From: Neopestalotiopsis rosae | Lineage: Eukaryota; Ascomycota; Sordariomycetes; Amphisphaeriales; Sporocadaceae | Reading direction: 5' to 3' | Assembly (NCBI GenBank): GCA_023078685.1 | Contig: JALGAS010000002.1 | Location: forward strand, 1,178,001-1,242,000 | Length of the DNA stretch: 64,000 nt | In this document: positions 22,641 to 34,224 of the stretch, piece after piece | Layout of the letters: each line of letters opens with the position of its first letter | Position numbering within the stretch: the stretch's first letter is position 1 | Position numbers and translations under genes: made by a program | The notes under the pieces: model-generated | Database searches by the model: none | Told to the model about the DNA's origin: nothing | The model's input: the letters and a program-made list of their open reading frames with translations, nothing else

Positions 22641-23700
22641 GCCTGTGCTCTTCCCTAATGTTGTTCACTGCAGATCCAATCTTCACTTTCTGCCGATTGA
22701 ACATCTAAACGCTGTGTTCCTCCCCGACATTTCCGACGTCAACTCTGAAACGCGAGAGAAAAAGAACGAAAAGAAGGAAAGACGACAGGTCCCAGTCTTG
22801 AGACAAGAGCTCACGAACAGGAAATGGAATCAATAGAACTTCCAATACCTTCGCCACTTCACCATAGCGATGCCCAGTTATGTACTTTCTAGTTGTGGAG
22901 GATCTGACCTCGTTGCTGATCAAGGACATCTCCTTCCGTTATATAAAAGTGTCTCTCTGCAAAAGTGACTGCATGACCCACATTGGGATATTTGCTTCAA
23001 AGTATCGAATACTGGCCTCCGTGGATCATCTCCAGTTTCATGAACTTACGCTCTTTGCGAGCTACAGTATTCGGGAATAATGGTCGTGTATTGTTTGTGA
23101 TATTCCTTTGGACGAAAGTTTATTTTTAACGCTGTCCACTGTTTCGCCCTCTCTATGGCAGCCGCAGAACTTTGACACGATGGCAACACAGCGTTACACA
23201 CACACTGTTAACCCTGCCTGAGACGGAGCCGGAGGAATTCTTCAAATAACGAACAATTTGCACGGGGACATTCAGCCACGCCACGATGCGCCAGTACGGA
23301 CCCCAACACGATCAGAAAGACTCCTTAACACTCGAATGTAGGCAAATCTTAAAGAGGAAAGCCTCACTGAATCGGTATTTGCATGTACTTTAGGTCCCGA
23401 GTGAAAGTTTCATGAGAACTGTACAGAATCCATAAGGTGATCAGCAATGGCGTATACTATAATAAATGGGAGGTCGCTACATCGTCAAATGAATTGACAA
23501 AGTACACACAGCAGGATTGGATAATGCATGAACCGTCATCTGGTGACATGACTTGGATCATCACGACTACTCATATGCCACCAGTGTATATTGATATGAT
23601 GAGTGGTGGTTGAGACAATAACAGCATTGTATTTCCTCGATCATGATGAACGTCTTTGTATCCTTCAATTACTATAACGCTTACCATCTTGGAGAAAATG
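22641..23700. other. intergenic, no gene seen
   Basis: About 1.06 kb between the tRNA and the 3' end of the HET-ankyrin gene. Only short open frames without recognisable features. Confidence 0.55.
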
Positions 23701-26700
23701 CTACTGACTCCCCATCGATTCGTCTTCCAACATTTGCATAATTCGCTCCCTGTGGTTCTTCCCCCAACGTCTTGCCCAGTCGAGGGCCGTTTCGCCGTTA
23801 ATGTCGCGAAGATGAATATCAGCTTTTGCACCAAGCAAGAGTTCCACAATGGCGATGTGCCCGTTGCGGCACGCCCACATCAATGGAGAGTCAGGGGTCT
23901 CCATGTATCTGTCCACGCATCTCGCATTCACATTGGCTTGGCCCTCAATGAGATGCTTTGCAATACTTGTACAGCCCAACTGGGCTGCACGAGTAAGCGG
24001 GGCGCATTGTTGGCGATAGGAGCCATCAGGGTCGCCCTTCCGGGCGAGCAGGAGCTTCACCATCTTGAGATCCTTTTGCTCAACTGCCAACGACAATGGC
24101 GTATTTGCTTCTGAGTCCTCGCAGTTTACGTCGCATCCTGCTTCCAGGAGGGCTTTCACAAGTCTCTTGTCACCCCTCGAAACAGCTTGGAGAAGCGCTC
24201 TTGATCTTAGTAACGACGACCCAGGAAACGCGTGATGCTCAAGTAAGACTTTTAACGCAGCAGTGTTTTCCTCTTTCACTGTAACCAGAAATAACGACGT
24301 ATTGATCGTTGCGCCTCTGTCAATCAATTCGTCTAATAAAAGTTCATCGCCAGAGCGAATCGTCCACTCCAAAGAGTCTTCTGGCAATAAGACACCCAGA
24401 GCGCTATTCTCTAGCAGCTGAGATGTAATGCCCGCGTAGCCATTCCAGATTGACCACGACAACAATGACATGTGGCCACTGAAGATGATACCAGGATCCG
24501 CTCCGTTCACAAGGAGCCTTTCCACTGCATATTCATGTTCATAATTGACTGCCCACCACAATGCTGTCTGATTGAAATTATCGGCAGAATTGATTTCAGG
24601 CCCTCTGTCTAGAAGCAACTGAAATAAGGCCGAGTATACTTCATTGTTGATTTGTACGGCTTTAGTCTTGATGCTGATTGACTTGTTGGATTGCTCATTC
24701 GATTTATACCGCTCTTCCTTCTGGCGGTTTACAATCTCAGCCCCATGCTTCGAGGATCCCAGCGACAAAATGTGGACAAATCCACCGCTCGCAGCCAATG
24801 AAAGAGGCGTCCGACCATTCTTGTCCTTTGTCTCGATGTCGGCACCATTGTCGAGCAAGATTCTGGCAGCCTTCTCCTTTCCGTATAATACAGCTAGGGC
24901 GAGTGCTGTCTGATCATCCGAATCCCGGGCTTCGATATCGGCGCCATAGTCAAGTAAAATATCAATAGAATCTTGCTTTCCAGCAACCGCTGCCAGACTC
25001 AGCGGTGTGAGATTATCCAGTCCCCTAGCTTGTACGTCGGCTCCTTCCTCAAGCAACTGTCTGACGTCGTCCAACTCGTCAGCGAGAATAGCCCGCCCTA
25101 GTTGAGTGACCTTCTTTGCTACAGAGTCGCTCACATCGTTTGTTGAAGTTTCAGCCCGAGTCCATTTCGCCGTGGTCGGATGCGGACAGCGAGTAAGTAG
25201 AAGCTCAGCTACCCTAGAATCTCCGTGAGAGGATGCGTGCTCCAAAGTTTCGACAGGCATAACAATCGTGTCAGGACGGTGATTTATCACGATACGGAAT
25301 GCTTGGGGCCCTACGCTGCCATCGACCATTCTCTCAATCATCTGTGGTGTGATAATGATTTGATCCCCCCGATGCAACAATAAAGATTTAAGACTGGTCA
25401 TTTTCGAAGCGACTGCGAAGTCAACGACGAGATCGTCCAACAAGGTACTGATTCCCGTGGTGAACTGATCCATCTTTGTCATTTTAGCTGGTACCTGACT
25501 TTCGTCGCAATCGGCTATATTCGCGATTGTGTCACGAAGGAGGCAATTTAGACTCCGTGAATAGTCTATGGTGATTGTGACTGGCTTATCCGCGTTCTTG
25601 CACATTCCCAGCAAAGCGAATATTTTATCGTGGCCGCGTGAGGCTTGAGCTTGACTGAAACGCACGAGCACATCGTATAGATCTTGTCTAGAGCTTGAAT
25701 CAAGCTTGTCCCGACGGCTTCGCGGCATCATATTCAAAATGGATCTTTGGTGCGTATCCATGGGAACATCAAGTCTTCGAGCCAGATCCACAAACCAACG
25801 GACTGAGAGAGTTTCAGGACCCCAGTAGATGAGAGCCGCTCGTGAATTCGCAACCTCTTGAACAATCCACACTCTGCGAAACCACGGTTGATTGAGAACT
25901 TCTTCCATAGCATGTCGTAAGCAAGCTTCGCGATCGAGGGGGTTGATGTAAAGCTTGCTTAAAACCTGCTGCCATTGCGATTTGCTCATATCGCATATGC
26001 TTGAGTTGTCCTGCTGATGCGTTTCTTGCAATTCCGGTGGTTCTTGTCGCCTCTCAAGATTGCATATTCCTTCTTGTATCTCTTGCAGCTCTTGTATCTT
26101 TTGATACACCTGTTCTTGCACTTCTGCCGTCTCTGGCATTTCTTGCAGCTCTTCCAGTTCTTCCAACTTCTTTTCAAGCTCTTGTTCAAGACCATGTTGA
26201 TTTATCGTCTCTGGTATCCTTCGCAAATCTGGATGCTTCTGTAAGTCGTTGATGGTATCTCTCAAGATCGGCATCGCTTCCGACGGCCGACCGAGATGAA
26301 ACAAGACTCTCTCGGCGCAATTGTAGATTTTATCCATCAACCTTACTTGATGGTTCTTCTCCTTCATTTGTTTATCATTTTGATCGTTCTGATTGATGCA
26401 AATCCCATCAATCCAGAGACAACGTTTGGCATCAGGAAGCTGCAAATCCTTCAAAGTTAGCTCCAAGGAATTGGTGACCTTGAGGGTCCCCTTGAGCTCG
26501 AACGTTCCTTTGGGTTTCGTCAGATCGAGGACCTCCACATCAATGCACCTCTCAGGCGCTCCCCAGACATACGAGACTGCCTCATACGGCATCAAGTTCT
26601 CATCGTCCAACGATGCATGTATGATCTCAATTTGGACCCTCGGTTTCGGAGCGGGATGAAGAAGGATGAGACGGAAGGCATGCTCTTTCGTCGCGATGGA

Positions 26701-26757
26701 TTCGTACTCGTATTCCTTCATACTTTGGCAGAGCGGGAGTCCACGGCTGATTGTCAC
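23701..26757 (-). CDS. HET-domain protein with C-terminal ankyrin repeats
   Basis: Heterokaryon-incompatibility (HET) domain protein, 1018 residues, one exon. HET domain motifs: AVSYVWG (60-66), LWIDGICINQND (114-125) and NQPWFRRVWIVQEVA (289-303). Between the last two lies a Glu/Leu/Gln-rich segment (about 188-247, with LEKKLEELEELQ and KIQELQEIQE) that should form a coiled coil and breaks the usual spacing. After a linker, ankyrin repeats run from about residue 560 to the C-terminus, with consensus pieces such as NGRTPLSLAASGG, LLLDRGPEI and GETALDWARRWG. HET domains trigger cell death after non-self or other recognition in fungi; ankyrin arrays are common sensing modules. ATG at 26757 is used; Met13 (26721) is possible. 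The specific trigger is unknown. Confidence 0.92.
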   Translation of the reverse strand: MTISRGLPLCQSMKEYEYESIATKEHAFRLILLHPAPKPRVQIEIIHASLDDENLMPYEAVSYVWGAPERCIDVEVLDLTKPKGTFELKGTLKVTNSLELTLKDLQLPDAKRCLWIDGICINQNDQNDKQMKEKNHQVRLMDKIYNCAERVLFHLGRPSEAMPILRDTINDLQKHPDLRRIPETINQHGLEQELEKKLEELEELQEMPETAEVQEQVYQKIQELQEIQEGICNLERRQEPPELQETHQQDNSSICDMSKSQWQQVLSKLYINPLDREACLRHAMEEVLNQPWFRRVWIVQEVANSRAALIYWGPETLSVRWFVDLARRLDVPMDTHQRSILNMMPRSRRDKLDSSSRQDLYDVLVRFSQAQASRGHDKIFALLGMCKNADKPVTITIDYSRSLNCLLRDTIANIADCDESQVPAKMTKMDQFTTGISTLLDDLVVDFAVASKMTSLKSLLLHRGDQIIITPQMIERMVDGSVGPQAFRIVINHRPDTIVMPVETLEHASSHGDSRVAELLLTRCPHPTTAKWTRAETSTNDVSDSVAKKVTQLGRAILADELDDVRQLLEEGADVQARGLDNLTPLSLAAVAGKQDSIDILLDYGADIEARDSDDQTALALAVLYGKEKAARILLDNGADIETKDKNGRTPLSLAASGGFVHILSLGSSKHGAEIVNRQKEERYKSNEQSNKSISIKTKAVQINNEVYSALFQLLLDRGPEINSADNFNQTALWWAVNYEHEYAVERLLVNGADPGIIFSGHMSLLSWSIWNGYAGITSQLLENSALGVLLPEDSLEWTIRSGDELLLDELIDRGATINTSLFLVTVKEENTAALKVLLEHHAFPGSSLLRSRALLQAVSRGDKRLVKALLEAGCDVNCEDSEANTPLSLAVEQKDLKMVKLLLARKGDPDGSYRQQCAPLTRAAQLGCTSIAKHLIEGQANVNARCVDRYMETPDSPLMWACRNGHIAIVELLLGAKADIHLRDINGETALDWARRWGKNHRERIMQMLEDESMGSQ
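26030..26190. repeat. imperfect CTTGCA/TTCTTC-rich repeat inside the HET gene
   Basis: On the plus strand short units such as TCTTGCAGCTCTTG and TTCTTCCA recur. On the coding strand they encode the Glu/Leu/Gln-rich coiled-coil insertion. Degenerate repeats of this sort expand and contract easily. Confidence 0.6.
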
Positions 26758-27684
26758 TGGTACAATGCTGTTTTCCTGGGATAAGGAGGAATGCAGTTGG
26801 TGAGCGAATTGCCTTTACAGTATTCAAAGGCTTCATTCTGGGTTTACTTCTTTCTCAATATCATGCATGGCGATCCTGCCTTTAAGGCCAGGATATTTGC
26901 GGGGGACGACTGCCGACTCTCGCTTGAGCATGGGAACCCTCCACGTCAGGCAGTGATGCAGCAAAGATCTCCACAGTATACGATTCGTGTCGGATGTGGC
27001 TGGACAATGCCGGTGCAGCAGACGCAGCCGACCGGGACGCCATATCCTCGTGGTATCCAAACTTTCCCAGCTGGCTTTGCAATGAAATTGCCCCGGTAGA
27101 GTTAAACTGAGAAATTTCGGCTTTGGCAAGGAGAAAGCATGCCCCACCATTCTCTGGCTACGAAAATATACGGAAGTAAAGTGCAGAGTCTTGGTTTATC
27201 GCTATGCGTTATGTTGTGGAGTTCCCACTTTTGCGACGTGGCTAAGCGGTAAACAAGCGATACGATCAGATGAATCGAATAGCTCAAGTTTAATTCATGG
27301 CCGCATGATTGAACCGAATAGAAAAGACGATGATCTGCCAAGAGGCCGAGCAAATATTCAAATGAATCTGCATGGACCTTCATCATCTTCGGAAGTCATA
27401 AATAGCTCGGCTGGCCTATGACGGGGAATGGCTTCAGGGGCGAGAGGCAATGCGACATGAATATAGATCTCGCATATTATATTGGAGAAGATGATTTCAT
27501 GTAGTTTGCATCCCTACTGTACACGGAGATCGTCCAGGCCGGTCAGGAAGGAAGAAAATCATGTCTTCAAGGGATTGCCACGCTCATACATCATGTTCTA
27601 CAATATCCTCCACCTATACCTCTTGATCCATTACGGCGCCATCCAAACACGTCTGGCACATCCAAGGCTCCCATCCAGCTAACC
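26758..27684. other. upstream region of the HET gene
   Basis: About 930 nt. No supported ORF. It lies between the HET gene start and the stop of the small membrane protein gene on the same strand. Confidence 0.5.
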
Positions 27685-28291
27685 TCAACACCGCCCCATC
27701 ACATTCCCACAAATCCAATAAGCCCTCAACGTCCTCCCCATCAGGTACAACAACCCAAACAACAAAACCAAGCAAACCAGAACCGTAACAATAGGCTCGC
27801 GCCTCCTCATTGTCGCCATATGCCCCCCTCCCCTCATCATCTGCCCCCACCGCTGCTCCTCGCCTCCGCCATCCGAAGAAGAAGTCGCCACCGTCGTCAC
27901 GCTCGTCGACGACACGGCCGGCCGCGGCGCCTCGAGGTTCTCAAAGGTGTGGTACTGGTACGGCGCGTGTAAGGGGTCGCGGCAGAGGGGGCTCAGGGCC
28001 GCGGCCGCGGCGGTGTCGTAGTGTGGACGATCAATCTTTAGTTTTTGCTTTTCTGATTAGCGGACTGCGGGGGTTGGCACGTGGAGAGAGGAAACCAGAA
28101 TATTCCTGACATAAGTAGAAGGGGAAAAGGGAATACATGGCTTGATGTGAGTGTAATATTTTGAGGAGAAGAAAGAAAAAGCATACCTGAGCCAGATCGG
28201 TCGTGGCGCCTTGTTCCGTTTTGGAAGATAGGATATAGGACATGCTGCTGCGTCGTGGCAATGTGCTGTCGGGACTAGATTGGGAGCTCAT
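27685..28291 (-). CDS. small single-pass membrane protein, unknown function
   Basis: Predicted 151-residue protein in two exons, 28291-28187 and 28035-27685, joined in phase 0 over a 151-nt intron (donor GTATGC, acceptor AAAG, with a CTAAT branch point about 20 nt upstream). No known family. The N-terminal two thirds is Ser/Thr/Ala-rich and probably disordered, with a YQYHTFENLEAPRP patch. One hydrophobic helix (IVTVLVCLVLLFGLLYLM) preceded by MRRRE lies near the C-terminus and is followed by a short tail ending in Cys. The positive residues before the helix suggest a cytosolic N-terminus of the helix or a tail-anchor-like topology. The acceptor is unusual, so the 5' half is less certain than exon 2. 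It sits upstream of the HET gene, same strand. Confidence 0.55.
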
Positions 28292-28783
28292 GGTCGTGGC
28301 AGCTAATGCTGCTTTGTAAGACTGTGCCGTGGACAAACACTCGATATCTCAGCAACTTGCAAATTATTACAGCAAGTTCAGATATCTAGGTTCAAGATTG
28401 TCGACGTGATGACCAGGAAACAGGTAATTACTGCCTTGTGTTTACGTTACACCGCAAGTTGACGCGTCAGGGATATGTGCGGTAACACCAGTGACGAAAT
28501 CATATTTACATTATTTATATTTCTCGTTGCATATTGCGATGTTCTGTCTAGAAATGGGTGATCATGCATTGCGACAGGAAAACGCCGAGACCATGTCGTC
28601 TATCTCACTTCGTCGATCAAATGCAAATAACTTCGATCTTGGGTGTTTCAAATATACAAAATTGATCTTCATCAGCATCTCTTGGCAGAAAAATAATGAG
28701 GGAAATGATTTCGGGCCAACCCAAATCTCTTACACAAAAGCTCTCATGATCATATTACTGTAATTCTTCATGCGCTGCGCTTC
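28292..28783. other. intergenic, no gene seen
   Basis: About 490 nt of AT-rich DNA between the small membrane protein start and the end of the regulator gene. Nothing recognisable. Confidence 0.5.
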
Positions 28784-31498
28784 TTATTGCCATACAGAAA
28801 ACATAGCAGGATTCGCTGGTATTTGACTTGAGGGTGGTGGCGGTGGTGGTTGTGGCATTGGTGGTGGTGGTTGCAAGCTTGGCAAGCCACTGTATTGTTG
28901 GAATAGAAAGTTCCAGTCAACCTCGCCGCCAAAGTTGACATCAGCAAAAGCACCAGCATACTGGCTCTGGCTCGTGTCCATGGCTGAGCTGGCGTTCCAT
29001 TGTGGTGCTGTCACTGGGTAGGGTGGCATATTTGGTGTCGCTGGGTTGATCTCGGCTTCGGGACTAGAGAAGCTTCTTGGGGTCATGCCGGGCGTCATGG
29101 GCTCCGGAGATTTGCTATTTTCCTTCAAACCCAAGCGGCTCGCAAGCTGTCGCATGGAAATAATCATGGCTGGCGGTGCCAGCGTTCTGCCGTGTGAAGC
29201 TTCGTGCGCTTCTCGCGCACCCCAAGCCTTGAGAAATAGTGGTGTAAATGCCAAATGCATAGGACTGCGCATTTTGTTGGTGATGCCTCTGCGCTCGTGG
29301 TTCTCAATCATGGCCTGCCAAGCTCGCTCGCATAGTTCTCCAGAGGTGCGTGTACGCAGCTCCTTGGCTAGAGCGACATAGGCAGGCATTGGGAAATGCA
29401 TCATCATGAACCAACGGAAACCCTTCAAACTTGCGTTGGCCTGGATCATGCTGTCGTACTCAATCATCTTGATTGACTCGAGAAAGAGAGTCTCATTCTC
29501 TACGAGGCTGAGTGGCTGTGGAGCAGTCGTTGCAATCTTGTAGAACCCAGATATCACCTTTAGCTTGCTGACACTTGCCCGAGTCATGGTGAGAGAGAAG
29601 TAGTGCAGCGGTATCTTTGGGTCGCAGTGCTTGAGGTACGTGTCCTCGAGGTGAGTGATTAGACGCTCAATGTAGTTGACCATGCGGTGATCGGCTACAT
29701 TGGGCACTTGCGGACTGGTCTCAGAAAGTACCGTCTTCATCTTGTCACTACCTGGTGCTCTGGCAAACTCTAGCCTGGTAAGCGAGAAGACCATCTCGGT
29801 AGCACCAAGATGTGCGGACGGTGGATCTTTGGCGTGCAAGTGGAGGTCGGCATCATTGATGTTGAGCGGTAATCTGCAGTCACCGCCGTTTGAAATTGCG
29901 GTTATTGTTGATCCAGTCATCTCGCCAATGCGCCTGTCAAAGCTGACCAGGTTCCACCACAGTCGTCTCCTCTCCTCGGTCTCGAAAGGCGAGAGATTGA
30001 AACCCGCGCCATCCCGGTGCAGGCCCATGCGATAGGCAAGTCTGACGGCAATTCCTGTGAGACAGAACAGCGATCGTGGATCCATGTAGTGTCGAATACC
30101 ATACTGCCCAAAGTTTAGATACCGTGCACAGATTTGAGATCTTGGGGAGACTTACAAGGTACAAGAGGAACGCTTGGAGGAGAGTCAGATCTGTATGTCG
30201 CATAAAGCCACCATTGACGAGCGCTTGCTGGCATGCAGTATAATAGCGCTGCAAAAGAGCTCCCTTTTCATGACCAAAAGTGAGCTGTGCTTCTTCGTCA
30301 TTGAGAGACGTAATGGCCATGAAGTAAATGGCAAACATGAGTGCTTCGAGACTCTTTGAAACATTTCCAATATTGGCTGTGGCCTCAATGATGCGTTCTT
30401 GTAAGGTTGGGGTATGGGTCAGCTTGAGGAGAGGATTGACATTGTTGAGATAGATCTGCCAGAGTTGGATGATCTGGATGGCTGGCGGGTGTCGTTCTGT
30501 GACACTTGCTGGGCCTCCGCCCGCCATGAATGGAAAGCCGTCCGAGTTACCGAACATTTTGTCATATGCGTTATTGATGCCGGAACCAACATCGTCCTCA
30601 TCAGATGAGTTTTCGAGCTGTTGTTCGAGAGCTTTGAACTAGAAGCATCATGTTAGCTTGTACAAATCCATGTTCGAAAAGTGTACTACTTACCTCTTTT
30701 TGAAAAGGAAACCATTTGAAGGTTCTATTCGACACATTGGTCATTAGTCAAGGATGTTTGGCCCCAAGTACGGGGTTGGGTTACCTTGGCATATGTGGAT
30801 TTTCACCTGGAGAACTGATCAATTCTGGGTTGACCGATTCACTCCCCTCCTTGCGCCTGAATTCCGTGTCCAATTCATCGCCTTCGTGCACTGTACCGGG
30901 ATCCGTAATCTTGATATCTGGGCCAAGACTCTCAAACTCGACGCCGTGTTGTGCTAATAGAGCCTCGTATTTTCTCAGGCGGGCGACCAGGTCCCTTTCA
31001 GAGATGCGCTTCTTCCGCCGCCGGGGCGGCTGAGGAGGTATGACGCGACAATCGACACCGGCCTTGACGCAATTTCCGCAAGGCTTATTCTTGTCACAAC
31101 GGACCTTCCGCTGTTCTAATAAATGGATAATGCATTAGCTTCTCTTGTTCATGGTTGGCATGCTAAAGTGTCGTCTCCAGGGTGCAAATGGGCAGCCCAC
31201 CTCGCAGACGGCAGGAAGAAGACCGAGCGAGGCATTTGGCAGTTGGGGTCCCTCTCTAGTGAACACATGAAAAGAAAAGAAGAGCACCACCACTGAATAG
31301 CCTGTTGGACTACTTACGGCAGAGAACGCAGGATGTGCCGCGCGTGACCTTCATTTCCTGGGCGGCGTTGATATGCGCATGCGGCGGAGGCGGCGGCAGC
31401 GGCTGTGGGGCCGAGGAGCCGGAGCCGGGGGAAGCGCTCTGGCTCTGCCTATATGGATCGCCATGGTCGTGAAGACTGGATTCTGCGGTGTCCGACAT
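28784..31498 (-). CDS. Zn2Cys6 fungal-specific transcription factor
   Basis: Binuclear zinc-cluster regulator, 781 residues in five exons: 31498-31318, 31115-30785, 30724-30694 (31 nt), 30638-30156 and 30103-28784. Introns of 202, 60, 55 and 52 nt all have GT/AG ends and keep phase. The six cysteines fall at 57, 60, 67, 73, 76 and 83 (C-x2-C-x6-C-x5-C-x2-C-x6-C), the first pair encoded by exon 1 and the rest by exon 2. A basic stretch PPRRRKKR and a coiled-coil linker (RISERDLVARLRKYEALLA) follow. The middle region holds the fungal-specific transcription factor domain, with YRMGLHRDGAGFNLSPFETE and RRRLWWNLVSFDRRIGE. The C-terminus is proline-rich (PPPPPPSSQIP), a likely activation region. 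Target genes unknown. Confidence 0.9.
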
Positions 31499-34224
31499 GT
31501 CGAGGCTTATCTGCCGGTCCCGAGCCTGTTCGCGTCGGGCACGTGCGGCACAGGTGTGAGAGTTTTTAGGTGAGTGTGACAATGTGGGCGGACCCGGTCT
31601 GTTGGACTCGGGAGATGAATGGCGCGATAGGCCACGAGGGGGTGGTTCAAGGTACGCAAGACAGGCGAGACAGGCGAGTGAGCGAAGCACTGAGACGCTG
31701 CTGTGCTTCACGCGATAGGCTGCCCGTACCGACGGTAGCAGCTTAGTTGGTTCTACCTAGCACTGGGGCTGTTTTGGCTGTCTGGGTAGTATGGCAAAGT
31801 ATGGGTAGTTGCGACGACTTCGGGACCGAGCTTCTCCTACCAAGACCAAGATGATCTTCTCTCGCATACCATGCGACGCCAATGAGGGACGAGCAGTGAG
31901 ACAGAAGCGGATAAGAAGGGCATGTACGGCAAGGTACGGTAGCGAGTAAGTAATGTATGTAGGCAATAAGGTACGATTCGTATGTATGATATGATTTTCG
32001 GTTGCGGACGCTAGCTTGGATGCACCAGACCTTTGAGAGGCGGCCGGGGCAAAGAGGTTGTTCACACGAGAGTTATAAGGTATAGTAGCTCGTAGAATAG
32101 ATATGTATGGGGAGAGGACGGGTCAGAACAGGACAGCAAAGACGGCTCTCTCAGACGGCACGAAAACGGCAGAACCTGCCTTTTGCATCATCCACGGACT
32201 TTTGATCTGGCCTTGGTTTGCCGGTTTGCTATGATTGAAATGATTGACTGATGGACTGATGGGACTGTGATCGCTGCTGCGGTACTTTGGGACGCCCTGG
32301 AACCTTGGGATCTCCCAGCAGCAGCCCTGGTGAGGAGTAGAGAGAGAGCGCGCGCGCAAGAGAGGAAGACACCGACGGACGAGTCGGGTGTGCCAATAAT
32401 GAAAAATTGCATGCGTTCATTCGTCGCTCGAGATACGGAATACAAATTGTCTCCAACAAAACTTGGCTGTGTGCCCATGCAGAGGCGGAGAAATTGACTC
32501 CTTCGAGGAGGCGAAGGATCAAAAGGGCCCAGCGGCAGGGAACTTGGGGTGTGTGTCGGCCAACTGCAGATGATTCTGGTGACACGCACCTACCGTAACT
32601 GCACGGCACTCAAAAGAGGGCCTGGCTGCTGGGTACCGTAGTAGGTTAGTGTAGTAGTAGTCTGGTAGTAGTATGTTCAGTATGGACGTGCCCTGAAGCA
32701 TGTACGTATACAAGTGGGTGGATGCAGCAGCCGCCTTTTCGTTTGCTGAAGAATATGCCGCCCGCCCCTATTGCATACTCTCCAGGTCATCTGCCTCGAA
32801 TCTAGGGTAGGGAAAAAGGATCGATCATAGACAAAGATGCTGCGGAAAGTTGTCGGTTCCTACTTGCGACCGAACTTGCACCGTCGGATATTTCGGTCCC
32901 GAACGACGCCTGTGGTAGCCGACGATGGAAAGAGGCCTAGCAAGACGATATGCTAGGCCTGAACAAGTCTAGAGTAGCTGGCCTTGGAGTCGCTAACCTC
33001 GAGTCTGGACGGCAGTGGAACTCCTTGGGACCTTTCACATAAGAATCGCCGTTCAAGACATCATGACTCTGGAAATCTCAGAACTTTGAGTGCCATTGAG
33101 ACTATCATTATATAGTCACTATTTGCGCCAATAATGCCTTTCAGGATCATACAGATGTGACACTGAACCGTTACATGACCTCAGTACCTCACGGCCCTAC
33201 AGCACCCACATCACGAAATTAGAGAGAATGTAGGTAGGTGCCTACCCATGGAACTAGAACCCTAGTAGCGCATTAGCCAACGGCGACTTCAACGGTCAAG
33301 CACGTCAAATGTATACACGGGAAAACGTCAAAAAGTCTGATACATATGCCGCCATGACTAAAGGAACAAATTTCCATCCATTTTCCGTACTCTCATCCCC
33401 AACGTAATTCGCCGAAGAAGCTGAGAGGAAGCAATGCCCTGGTGCTGAAACATTGAGCTGCAGCATCCATTCGAGACCAAGGACGGTCTATAAAAAGGAA
33501 CTGAATGAGTCTTAGTGCTTGAAATTACCTTTTCAAATGCAACTTCGCCTCTTGCTGTCGAGGATCACCCGCTTAGTAGGGAAGAGGCTCGATGCTTCGG
33601 ATCATCATCTGCAACCTTGGCCGTCTGTCTTTTGATGCCAAGGTCGTCCTGGCTACCTAGTAAAACATTAATCTATCTATAGTCAACCCTAATGCAGCTG
33701 CAGCACATAGTCGGCGACCATGATCCCACGGGCAAACACGAATCGCCACTCTCTAGTCATAAGAATGACAATGTCTAGAACAACATCCATGTAAAGAAGA
33801 TCCTTCAGGACGTTACGGTGTGCAGGCTATACCTAAAGTTCCACGGGATCCAAAACACTGAACGCATCATAAGAGAATAGGTACCCAACGCAAGGAATCA
33901 ACTTCCTCGCCCACGACTGGAGAACTCTGCTTCGCTGGGAATATTTTTTTCACATCGAATCCACAATAAGCAATTGACAACCATGCTGATCGAGAAAACA
34001 AAACCGCTCACAATCGTATTTATAGTATCAAGTATGTGTGTCGACGCCCCCGAACAATAGATAAAATCAAGGCCGTCTGGGTCCGGGGGGTATATAGTGA
34101 TCTCTTCCTAGAGATCCAAGCCAGGAAATTTCAAACGCTCCATGATTTATACGCCATTCCCAACGCCATACCAATGAGCTGCCTTACCCGGCTTCGAAAC
34201 TTGTGCTCCGCGCTGTGCTTTATC
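31499..34224. other. long upstream region of the Zn2Cys6 gene
   Basis: About 2.7 kb. No supported ORF. Probably a long regulator promoter/leader plus the 3' flank of the F-box gene. The word GTAGGTAGGTGCCTACCC near 33228 belongs to the TACCTA/GGTAC motif group. Confidence 0.5.
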
